A program made the position numbers and the translations under genes. A stretch of DNA of 64,000 bases from Penicillus capitatus. Lineage: Eukaryota; Chlorophyta. Positions within the stretch are counted from its first letter, which is position 1, and each line of letters begins with the position of its first letter. This document shows, piece after piece, positions 60,001 through 64,000 of the stretch. The notes below the pieces were generated by a model. The model was given only the letters and a program-made list of their open reading frames with translations. It was not told where the DNA came from and made no database searches. Location of the stretch: positions 434,001 to 498,000 of the forward strand of contig OZ287703.1 in assembly GCA_965649825.1 (NCBI GenBank), read 5' to 3'.

Positions 60001-63000
60001 AACATTCAGGCAATTGTGTCTGCAAAAGGATGTCAACAAAGTCAGTTGAGAATTCGTGCGAGGTGGATAGATCCTGTTCCAGAGTTCCGCGAGATATCGG
60101 TTAAGTTCAAGATTGCAACAGAGCAACTTGTGCATATGGTAAAGAAGGATGAGAGATCGCTGGAGCTCACTGCTCGAAACAAGCTCATCAACAGGGATGA
60201 CATTCCCGTTACTGTCTATCCTCCAAAAAGTGATGACTTCACATTTGATCGGCCCCATTACAGCTTTGAAGGAAAGGGAGAGATCGATGTTGAAATGAAA
60301 TGGACAGTGAGATGGCTCAAGAAGCAAGAGTACACTGTGACCTTCCTCACAGACGCAGGGAAGAAACTGTCCTTCAAAGTGCATCTTTTATGGGCAGCGG
60401 GGAAGCTTAAGATCACTCCAAAGAGTTGGTTACGACTGAATCCAGTAAAAGCTGGAGAAACCATGAGCAGAGACATCAAGATCAATACCGATCGTCAGTT
60501 TTCCATACTCAACAGACCCCCTCAGTCCAAGTTGACGAAGACCTTCTCACTGACGGAAGTTCGCAGTGGGCGTCCTAAGAAAGGACAGAAGCCCTGTCTC
60601 CTCGGATCAGATGATGCGTCGATAGGTTTCAGATCTTCGAAGCAGTTCAAAGTCTGTGTAAAAACGAAAGAAGGAACGGGCTGGATAGTTGAAGACTTGG
60701 CCTTCCAGACAGAACAGGCCGTTTTTGTTCACGAAGACCCAAAGAAGTGTCAGTTGATGCAGCAGAAGTTGACGATCGTGGCTCCAACGCCAGATACACC
60801 AAATGCATTGGCCAATTTGATGCAATCATGCAAGAAATCTACCGGCATTGGATCAGTAGGCAAGAATACAGCCTTTTGTCTTCCAAATCTGGACATTCTG
60901 AGAGAGATAAACTCATCTCCGTCCACATTGCAGTCCTTTCTTCTGATGATGCTTTGCGAAGTCGAAATCCTCCAGAAGGAGTGGAAGGTGACGACGGAAC
61001 TAGCACGTCGTATTCTCGGAAGAGATCCTGACGATGCAGCTTCGCTCTGTGCTGATCATTTGAAGCACTTGGAACAGGCACCAAGAAGGAATGCTGGCCC
61101 ATCCTCTACACTTGCAGACTACTTCGAGACGCTCAAAGATCACTTCGAGGAGAGAGGTCACAACAACATGTCTGAGATATGCATTCCTCTGGCTGCTGTC
61201 TCGAATACTCCGGTCAACATCCAAACCGTGGCTCAGGCAATGTACATGCTGCTGCATGCAGACTGCACAGAGAAACAACAGTGGAAATCCGCCATCGCCG
61301 TGATAAAGACAACCTTGCCTGATGCTTTCAGTGCTGTCAAATTTGACAGTGCTTATGATGCCGTTGCAGAGTTGCTTGATAGTCAGAAATCGGCGCTCTT
61401 CGACATCTTGGCTCTGTTGAAGCGTTTGATGCTCTCTGATGATGAGGAGATCGCTTCGTTCAGATTTGCCACAAGCATTGTCGAGAGTCTCCTAAAAACT
61501 GATGCTGGTTCAAGTGTCGACACAGTCATTGCAGGTTTACTTCCAGAAAGTCACCAGCACAGAGAATTCGTATTGCAATCCTTATCACTGAACGAAAATA
61601 ATAGAGAGGAGATGCTACTGTCCCTGGTCAGCAACCGTATGAGAGACTCAGTGAAGCAAATGTGCTCTGGTGATCCTGAGACTATCGTCACAGGATTCTG
61701 TCGTCTTGTGAAGGAAGACGAGGATCAGATCAACTGCGACATGATGCGAGATCTGGTGAGGGCGTTGTCTGAAACGGGTAAGCAAGAAAAGAGACCACTG
61801 ACTAGACATGCTGGCGATTCACCCAGCGAAAAAGCAAAGAAGAGGATCGAGCCAATACTTCAGGGTGCTCAACTGGAATCTGCGTGCGATCCAATCTGTG
61901 CACTTCACGGACGCGAGAGTGAAACAAGAAGGAATCACAACGTCCGTAGGGTTGTTGTGGAAACGCTCTTCGCTGTCCTCCATCGTCTTCCTACTGGTCG
62001 CCACGAACTTTTGAGTAACATCAAGTCGGCTGCTTTGAAGATATCTGACAGATTTTTTCCGCCAAACTCTCAGCAGAAGGCTTCGGACATAGAAAGAGAA
62101 CTTCAGTTCGTAGAAGCACAGTATCGCTCAAAGCTGGTAGACTTGATGATGCAGTGGATCCAGCTGAATCCACGCGATGTTGGCATTGATCTTGTGCTGA
62201 AACCGTTGATGGAGATGTTGCGAGAACTGCTGGCACCGGATGAGGGCACGAGCTCTGAGCCGTCTCTTGTTGACTTTCAGAGCATAGAACAATCTCTGAT
62301 CGAGGCATTGAGCAAACTGGATCCTGCAGCTATTTCTCGTGAAACACATCCTTACGATCTCCTTTCGAAGGTCGTCGGCTTTATTGCCGTGTTGAATGAG
62401 AACTGCCTAGAGAAGGCGGTCGAGCTCGCAAATGAGCTCTCTTCTCTGCAGATGGATCCAACAAAGAAAACAGCAATAGCTGCTTGCAGGGCCATCTCTG
62501 AAGAACTATCGACAGAAGCATTTAAAATAGTGATGGATCTTTTGGAAGAAGATCATGATGATGACGAAAATGTCGAGAAGTTGATTCTGCACCGCATTCT
62601 ACCGCAGCAGATTACTGATGCGTTTGACACCCTCATTGAATCTTGGTCTGACGTGGATTCAGATGCAAATGAAGAAGAATTGCTAAAGAAAATCGAAGAA
62701 ATCAGCGAACCGGATGTGATGGCCACCTTCAAGCTTGTCGGCAATGTGACGAAAGCAAAGAAATCGGTCTCCTGCATGGACGAATCACAGATGGAGTCCA
62801 TTGATGGCCTTCTTAAAATCAAGAAGCTCTTCGATTCGCTTTCCCCTCTGGGTTGTTGGGAGAAGAGAGAGAAGAGTCGAGCAGTTTGGAACATTCTCCT
62901 GTCTGCGAGTGCCATTGGATATGGAGCCGAACTGACACTTGAAGGCCTCTGTCTGAGCAAGATGTCATTACTGCTGTCTCTGACTGAGTTCTATGGAAAA

Positions 63001-64000
63001 GGACATTGGAAGAAACGGGAATCACCAACCTGTGCAGATGACAGATGTGTGAAGCTCGAAATCGCTGATGTACCAGAAGAGTCGCTTTCCGAAGAAAGCA
63101 GTGATGAAGAAGCAGAAGCAAGCGAGGAAATCGCATCTGGCGACCAGGCAAAGGTATCCGAGGACGAAAATGAAGCAACTGTCGCTTCAGAAGATGGCGA
63201 GTGGCACTGGCTGTTGGAAAACTTCGAAGGACCAAAGGAACAGCTTGTTTCCCTTGAAGAAGAGAGTTCGAGGAAGACGGAGAAACAGGCCACTGAGATG
63301 GTATCGACTGATCAACCAGGCGACGTCTGTGGTCAGAGCAGTAGTGGATACATGGAGAAACTCGACAAAGTCGAAGACATTCTCCAAACAGTGATAGAGA
63401 GCATAGTTGAAACATCAACATCACCCATTAAAGATTCATCACTCAGAGCTCTCACATTGGATCGCATCGTGGATGAAATCACCAAAGTGAAAACAGCTGC
63501 AGACTCCTGGAAAGAAGTATTCGAAGAGGCAGTTCGTTATTCCCATATTCCAAAGAAAGAAGAGGAAAGGAATGCAGACAGTCGGGTCGTATGCGCAGGG
63601 CTATTCCTCATTTCTCAGATTCAGTTTTTTGAACGATACCTGGAGCTCTGCACGCTCTTTAAGATTCCGGAATTTGTGAAGGATGTGCTTGACGGCATTG
63701 TGCAACATTTGGATGCCATTCCTAAGAGCAACTTGCCAGTAGAATTCAGTAGAATCCTCGAAGGATTTGGTGTGTCAGTTGCAACAAGAGGAACCACGAC
63801 AGAAGACTTTTCAATGCCGTCAAGGCGAAGTTTCTTTGATCAATCTGAAATGAGTAGTAGTTCCCGGAGAGATGAAAACCGCCGAAGACAAGGCCTTTCC
63901 TCTTTTTGTGCTGATAAAACAAGCAATGCAGAGGATGTCATGATAATCGATACTGCATACAAAAGCTTTCTCCGAAAACTGCCAAACATAATTTCGGGTT
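42061..64000 (+). CDS. Second giant midasin-like AAA+ protein, incomplete at the window edge (at least 7,313 aa)
   Basis: Paralogue of the minus-strand giant. From ATG 42061 the frame stays open to the last base with no intron, so it lacks a stop here. The N-terminus (helical, to about residue 790) aligns weakly with the other copy, for example ILNWFV and WICERLHLLSLF. P-loops start at residues 823, 1258, 1575, 1892 (degenerate GESAFKT), 2442 and 2790 (degenerate GPTCSKKT). Walker B again reads DE in modules 1, 3 and 5 and DN in 2 and 6. A C2-like region lies near 57840-58190, ASH/Hydin-like beta domains near 59040-60500 and an acidic patch near 63060-63220. The missing end should be about 1,400 residues, including any vWA domains. 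The pair is arranged tail-out, with 15.8 kb between their 5' ends. Confidence 0.88.
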   Translation, partial: MEPSWKWFELSVLQEALKDSLDATDNNALENMCLAIDAIISRGSIETTETDLTNAGMVVFFKCIVQAYAVKVFKTKTVASGPLSRILNWFVKNISSKQRRVIFEILFCEKEYDASRLQVATVAKKKEGKMKLERDIKKASPTILLQLLALTNFTNQETDAVLNLLLYAICKDSDSDVNTTSSKPRTGEKTIEDEMIASKELLSLFLNRSLISDTPHGNTSAEITEEIQADGHIDVSQHDSESKEDQEADHGDESISDTLLVTAMNTCSSEDAFSAFLSNLNTLYNGSLVFKKPQLHRILETMLSLEEVDASAFLLGGVKSELVDNVALFSDIAEYLFVAPVLYLTSPVLSFDNICGLISLCAEHIVLETPLRFPDVFSVFVKHSEVKDGNTQWICERLHLLSLFLSDETESVDASSISEAFVESLFAAFLTLEDQMHWEDEENLHFDVFADLTTIIEYCHKNASFPVFSSLLKVSQLNIDVFTQLSGKFCSPGMMYRWGNQPDTEDVIALLELCKVPQSESIEWVLMALESLLESEAGRNEIYNSQRSDADWIEVCGTLLDKSSKESMATKAVPALVRLACTLGKDKCIHPINALMSEIEQLLCAELSTEDFSKFVTVLADLSADLLKEVIAAACNAAAGIERIEDVQFFSHLLTNLTDPSSERTEPLKDALFSALGELFGLMRECDGKGRINSLMELICFILDNRNALVHKVEARPSDNHTAAIPPFSSARFPDGQGIQSETASLTDLRRMIETFERPGLSLESSDLRNAVLQTYRPPCKEKEEDGASESKERSMILTATTEENIAMIQEVVADGNPVLLIGSTGVGKTATLTEVCRRRGVKFVRINMSSNLTPEDFLAKVNVDSSGKIVQELQPFADSFKNGVWVLLDEMNLAEEGALKVVIDAMESGEITICDQSSALSSTAVIKKHPDFRLFAAQNPWQAGKRERLSDSFMSQFSIMHFKELPRDEWREIVEKKIAEGRDNNPELIQKLAKQMTDFHCDVRERIAEGCSEKGSYATITNRELLMWTDMVLAEEELVQAEEKLGDHAWLIYGCRFRGDGRQLVQKVIGDRSLTFRSEGSRLEDANERFARIQGPCLRKDVTLVDQFWTAHFSSEPFPDEDARKAFDACAAVHRSVLRKIQGAEFMKTFGVYTTFSESWLAKWIADALENRLLGTDDWTGLGRLGTEIYCSRIRHDQAMSDVFDVFAQHFDLGLADVPSMTSSVPEMPVVLSDQMCQHLVSVAEAVRSEQPVLIEGTAGSGKTCLGKVIAFLLGNHYEQVTLTQESEPSAMLGECLPSSSPVGEGIVQWRDGPLTRAFVQGSVCIVDNIGQAEPVLQERINPVLESPKVLCLTERGDTEALRCRVLADGTWSSTPGPARGFQFIATFTPKGVAARGMDSLSKELTAALFNRFVTIHIDDPACGPDDEFRGALEAMVRCCLPRDRCEASLNAISDYCLRIRRFVSKSTQMFVSFRDFATLIDVATVLMIRRPEVEDQVALHCAMTVAFAAQMRDGDLRRSLCTEMGCPSDALGQLKLLDRFEKSSDLVLTESRKAHAQAVLLGAFVNKPVLLEGKPAVGKTSLVQGLKGFGGADKSVRALSNSDTTTIQDYFGTWIPSDSGFSFQKGILVQAMEGGDWFISDEFNLAPVAVIAALMPFLEGNCTVQIPGSDMRVSVHPDFRFFATQNPSRGGNDGRKQLPITVRNRFLAVDVEDFPRDELQEIVRDKFRGGRYEGIAEEMDSRALAELYFASADGLRLTMRDIVKIVRRYKMLKDEGRQKVTWAATAMSLLGPRATTTEETSRLTQLIESSFGSGGVTEAEACARKHVKRERQGVSFFQGKLHVHFHGFKLDNSPLWRDSLSGNGPPAVFQDKLVDLAFALKANEPVLLFGESAFKTELIKTWLELSGMTESVQRVHLTSQSEATDLIGQVQLLSFVDVLSSLASTGDFILSYLGQQLTEKSKPPTLKLKNVYICDLRERLRRRVLQFKHKLCRQEYDIGDEDSFSAVNLSDTVATSNTQDKQTSSNSEYEDDYSEFSSKISSDDSATNETDEDNVDDSEDSRTYEKEHDVQGSNSVEPNTFDQASDSLKEKSAELAEDDHLTFIDDVILKIPVLVNEILGEEIPAAVQRMVRRLEQLRMFIRSRDAQNSKPCFLFRDGPFVKAITMEHAFVVEDYDLCAQAVTERLNSALEVDPTFSIPEDVSFSARVAAEMEIPKKGYCFIATSHLDSENKKPQLSAATQSRLTQIRVPVYGTPDIMSIAEEKLRRTLHASEVESLPYVMGSIKGVRSEVVGDDPEHPCEDFRRILRWIAFVTAHPRNLTIRKRCMLGAKFFYLTGYPTDIQNEVLQKIFSDEFEKLKSDLELPVDRNPFEIEETAGDAGRVVSLMGQGLSLSVPPTLETPSGDNRLPELSLCVTDSVRENMARIFASICTNSPLLLEGAPGIGKTAVITQVARFLGTDLERINCSSDTSIEQLYGSVMPMYIDNRRVFEWRDGKLLKALKSQRWILLDEVNLLPAQVLESLVPLLNGSAEAEGFSVPGKLDSEPVAVHGTRIFATMNPAAEGGGRAKLSRSIKNTFTVVQIEGYDSEDLKQILGKQFEGLIEKGLVEEEDLQHVFDVYKKVEQSVEKGEIQGANRKHKLNLRDLKSVHDIVAGNIETQISHHRLMACDDDTEESEESFDKRPVVTSVIRKALQLVFKHRFDNRSAEKQIQRTIDEVVKPPQMELDQSDSPSIDLSVGDLVRIGNVYMEKDEARASQGSLVHTVKTIRQLELLATASQSQRAVLLEGPTCSKKTSLVRELASLAGVPLLVLSLHRDFEVSDLIGQWLPVSASNVASELSKKVFRLTDDAARLGLRIAGKLSQKRRAEFYGAMQACYTEGAETGTPQEMEEVVESVQLALETLKGCKLTKWQSLVRAADELKESAISSEDSSSSIVFKFVESDLIKALKSGSFVLFDNINAASPDVIERLLSLFEETPFLSLYEHSEGEELRPGDGIHPTTRIFATADRKKINTFGLSNPLLNRMIKIWLPEIDGDVLDPDVRLLESHETVEIASEALRSVEGGNVAAVLAVAFHARVRQLVQTSRITLTRDSKISFRMLQQALSVIRTWLERGEPLFNAVVWGLWRVYAAIVETNEDLKRLRQAIHESCEDTASLPLHKFYCVSSGRDALTPFQKESRNLQFVFASLLCACMKHLLKHIQNVHLDAETSRSLAVSIKDYFCRLHPQEAENAVDIVEGVCTVPEVVQLCRDHGGLLSEYFKDISEKEEKILKYFCQNPERLISQTKEFISQSTFADWKLRKAFLEDMCSVLDAVFCILDVQFRNRNQEFERVRELFQKIYQIKHLMCCFFPLEKETFGKEVSVLEKHLGRCTDRAVKYNLQKRLSEVICETDTKLSRSIVRLMRSTDASTAERNRTGIAFALSALDWKTTLLLPQGLLVSAREDFCALEILDVQRKLSRISILKEVHDLLKVLPLPEDKNLLHVDNRSLFGLGVKAIRDTVSAFRNFVFGSSRSDISTHSKGLEEAESVNIAVERLHLILRSSDSCFALSDELLAAVDFHVDIMSYLLEDRRRNKNATLTRGDIRNCHELFNRLRRSTQSIAKSEFCLPWIALFESSVKIDVPYKIVRCSQENLDREIFDGEGPTSAVLLVGDLDSGTSLSDLVSLVLFEKEASSSDSEKIHVNVLHYMWSKECSSKKKWMEQWTKNHKDNYCFSFSEEELLSVDSFPRQPLSRLGITIVACLSTLAIHGKDGGVEGKRASDVNQRFISGLEKQMTSYLSEVELWSNKEDDNLFHHLVQLDACLVQSQKQGLNENGKSLDRFLRVFSEVKLMAEESKLEKALDAIKEKLLASGWQSTSIAFSFRNLMIKLADYSVQELTSCLNELLRQTESKFGDYLIAMDMIASVLKLKKLLIQYATECLDADDLSVWKKCNDLCYFVSEVVKYFIDFLIVKDDKMELNRSKPLEDFDQWHEALVKQTAELEIPASLLQENDLEDIFLALKNQFKQQLKEENEKASLARASLLGTQVKEGITDTSSTVLKSKAEVQASKVKSLKSKFQDLWKKAKDQSQPATFVMQEAVKAVQALDRLKEDELNDITLARYQNRLQNLRMELDKPQVEEIGKRQSAISNELVGLLSKRLQCMHAADFSFAHQHPNSCSSFQYQQFQIHMRQLEDVAFEKSSTKEEIEYLIHTASNRQKHSLLQQALEALCQCCKLQNTDEGRRQLGGLSSLHIFSDQLSNRLAFEADRDTHNELLNCAVAELVQKRAEYLIEEYYELLAGWKSGKVGKSLEAVLDLCSDERFSMVHAYSTLEEMDGCTKQLQNDLASLTALSKNGLCFASPSLSMEDVAVLFSVNPDFLCNFLLNPVKTSDQDSVPVEFDFSANQQGGLLSMLAYQQEDGSRLLVFDRSSDVEGFLKAMKTVVVDEWGENVSQDENDLGVEEIFVAFHFVLMPCVFSQQQTGHLESIIKLAPSEPSQKKITDLETSIDHYQESIQKLRSQLLQKGLGQERDLDILEVDKNNSNSMKEMENEMERKKRELMQVKNEVDAYRSEICSMLMRTLQDLLTTGLVCFCKIIQSNRLESLLRNGNTTSVDTVHALYEAVLCEVRYSISKRRNMNVKAEQEFKHWCQSCNEFCEGQLKKLSNEDPLRKAAEILCKCALIGNQRALQRMSSATKSLSNSTFSFMNLGAKAENLATSLIETCTHNWCNGSEIEKISENLLQWEEKCRGFGEKGDVDDPISLDLAYLRNLILHSVGCCCSYAHKIYPVSWYEETLLPKLEESVKEKVLLSMPSSDEEELKAEMKLLPCCWASHTTSLQTSIVEDTLVNPFQLTYILEQCSAVNAPLYQSVSYAGQLFVRGILELESTLHNISQTNKIPIITSEECQNLDTLLKQLLEMCGESLPVMTVKQTHRRFSELSAQIVELTNAMLQTRKHPRPYLTDYLGRICEQWWYETASMCLQKLPAEHKSATNTLNQRIANVPGKNILEDLLQLSDFSDLDKLRESLRNKGMDLTSATLSDQQIQYLRVFSSVLSQLPLSARSRLLHNWRTCQAFSSARMPVEEYDEFLKAHENLLKTAVLKILFFRNVFDEETKMVISKGCCILHNLCNAICHEVIEWIQSLHSDLQRVVENADTLVEDCASARRDYNKSIASFLDARHERRKRTQQNCIQKLKTLEQRRQNLRSELTEITNGLCSHYSDLWRGATLYFKHEGISDWYMLESNGMLDLSRSLNVVLQKQQVLYQEKHVTDCINLAKYELKSVVIQLEILTLDLDSFLRLDDAVVQIGVSEGGIGRIHSVKYGYDSGKLLPISYVVTDEESFTLRLLFTGKDSNEFARQFKLGEMDKLVCFRVDGVKSCERKPIVKFSIAKKTMIIGEEDLSMLSAVSCSQTCPGPLSQLSEKMHALVKEYDEHFDELQQNICQNGDAVNEEREASASLNISSVERSSIERSPQTQATTKWSNVLNEITQLFHGVQSDLVAARENQGMHLNSQRIRDGLKSIGDAMQRMQGLEFDESKLHVVDFDHDGKDLSSAWTLDMKSPFLRIKECMAKMRRLGERSLELLSTAALYALFQTSLAVVSNKDFINLEKELQEWRVLLKDSPMSSNQKEAIAFKAENRCRSALSLANARVQCMSCFEHIRDEHQRITRLNEKDSPLLPGTKLHHGAKLIVMPSDTGICILDTEHTSIDFGTHLYAADDKKAGARARVCVVEVVNRTASTMIVSVAPAEGPSTSGFSVLAPSRVRLYGRSTHQFSFRINDKAVGRICERWQIQSPETKLNDCFELCANIQRLAVQLSAEEMDFGVLLTISEEQKREIFIRNVTDLPLLIKGQIQSNKNRCSLSMSPEKMLLLPRETQYLEFTLKPSATEENVESTVVIGAVQSFKYLKLKAKISRPKFVFLDEMNKKLEGVHDMRAVKKGKTAKSSVSLKNEGDVPVTFSVNSKLDALQIEPSAGSVPIGSIMPVKLMIKCPGNSENLNIQAIVSAKGCQQSQLRIRARWIDPVPEFREISVKFKIATEQLVHMVKKDERSLELTARNKLINRDDIPVTVYPPKSDDFTFDRPHYSFEGKGEIDVEMKWTVRWLKKQEYTVTFLTDAGKKLSFKVHLLWAAGKLKITPKSWLRLNPVKAGETMSRDIKINTDRQFSILNRPPQSKLTKTFSLTEVRSGRPKKGQKPCLLGSDDASIGFRSSKQFKVCVKTKEGTGWIVEDLAFQTEQAVFVHEDPKKCQLMQQKLTIVAPTPDTPNALANLMQSCKKSTGIGSVGKNTAFCLPNLDILREINSSPSTLQSFLLMMLCEVEILQKEWKVTTELARRILGRDPDDAASLCADHLKHLEQAPRRNAGPSSTLADYFETLKDHFEERGHNNMSEICIPLAAVSNTPVNIQTVAQAMYMLLHADCTEKQQWKSAIAVIKTTLPDAFSAVKFDSAYDAVAELLDSQKSALFDILALLKRLMLSDDEEIASFRFATSIVESLLKTDAGSSVDTVIAGLLPESHQHREFVLQSLSLNENNREEMLLSLVSNRMRDSVKQMCSGDPETIVTGFCRLVKEDEDQINCDMMRDLVRALSETGKQEKRPLTRHAGDSPSEKAKKRIEPILQGAQLESACDPICALHGRESETRRNHNVRRVVVETLFAVLHRLPTGRHELLSNIKSAALKISDRFFPPNSQQKASDIERELQFVEAQYRSKLVDLMMQWIQLNPRDVGIDLVLKPLMEMLRELLAPDEGTSSEPSLVDFQSIEQSLIEALSKLDPAAISRETHPYDLLSKVVGFIAVLNENCLEKAVELANELSSLQMDPTKKTAIAACRAISEELSTEAFKIVMDLLEEDHDDDENVEKLILHRILPQQITDAFDTLIESWSDVDSDANEEELLKKIEEISEPDVMATFKLVGNVTKAKKSVSCMDESQMESIDGLLKIKKLFDSLSPLGCWEKREKSRAVWNILLSASAIGYGAELTLEGLCLSKMSLLLSLTEFYGKGHWKKRESPTCADDRCVKLEIADVPEESLSEESSDEEAEASEEIASGDQAKVSEDENEATVASEDGEWHWLLENFEGPKEQLVSLEEESSRKTEKQATEMVSTDQPGDVCGQSSSGYMEKLDKVEDILQTVIESIVETSTSPIKDSSLRALTLDRIVDEITKVKTAADSWKEVFEEAVRYSHIPKKEEERNADSRVVCAGLFLISQIQFFERYLELCTLFKIPEFVKDVLDGIVQHLDAIPKSNLPVEFSRILEGFGVSVATRGTTTEDFSMPSRRSFFDQSEMSSSSRRDENRRRQGLSSFCADKTSNAEDVMIIDTAYKSFLRKLPNIISG
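43915..47865 (+). repeat. Near-identical inverted copy of 20440-24400
   Basis: Covers AAA1 through the degenerate AAA4 P-loop of the second giant gene. Mismatches are few and include few silent changes, in contrast to the strongly diverged N-terminus just before it. The sequence is GC-rich with many codons ending in G or C. Confidence 0.75.
47868..48412 (+). other. Acidic low-complexity insert inside AAA4 of the second giant protein
   Basis: About 182 codons, first basic then very rich in D, E and S. It sits exactly where the first giant has its own unrelated-looking insert of about 230 codons. Similarity resumes sharply at NEILGEEIPAAVQRM. Confidence 0.7.
48415..52430 (+). repeat. Near-identical inverted copy of 15690-19740
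   Basis: Covers the end of AAA4, AAA5, AAA6 and the start of the linker. High identity ends at about 52430, immediately after the shared ILDVQ segment, and the two proteins then diverge to moderate similarity. Confidence 0.7.

Noticed and set aside
1-64000. Bacterial features, CRISPR arrays, insertion sequences, rRNA genes
   Set aside because: None was seen; introns and gene families are eukaryotic, and no terminal inverted repeats or transposase signatures were found.

Overview
The window is eukaryotic nuclear DNA. The main evidence is a set of short spliceosomal GT-AG introns (mostly 45-57 nt, several exactly 53 nt) whose removal restores frame and recognisable protein families. Other support comes from midasin-type AAA+ proteins and a MYCBP2-type ubiquitin ligase. 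The standard code appears to be used (TAA and TAG end the best models). The species cannot be placed from sequence alone; short introns and close gene spacing suggest a protist or another small-genome eukaryote.

Layout. Four genes lie in tandem on the minus strand. From upstream to downstream they are: a microbial-type PARG/macrodomain protein (32443-31434), an E3 ligase joining RBR-like zinc modules to a MYCBP2-type RING-Cys-relay tail (30802-28832), an unrecognised 443-aa protein in six exons (28471-26894), and a giant protein of about 8,600 aa (about 26291-220). Positions 32.4-42.0 kb form a gene-poor spacer with only weak candidates: an eIF3g-like zinc-knuckle frame, a short multi-frame locus, a TATA/signal-peptide frame and a pair of diverged GGEW repeats. 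From 42061 a second giant gene runs on the plus strand to the window edge without a stop (at least 7,313 codons).

The two giants are paralogues pointing away from each other. Each has six AAA+ modules in the midasin/dynein order, a very long helical linker, a C2-like domain and ASH/Hydin-like beta domains. The first copy ends in four consecutive vWA domains; the matching part of the second copy lies beyond the window. The AAA core is nearly identical at DNA level and GC-rich, while N-terminus, linker and an acidic insert in AAA4 have diverged, which suggests gene conversion.

Functionally, the giants look like ring ATPases that remodel large complexes through MIDAS-type ligand binding. The genes between them deal with ubiquitin and ADP-ribose signalling. 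A joint role is only an inference from proximity.
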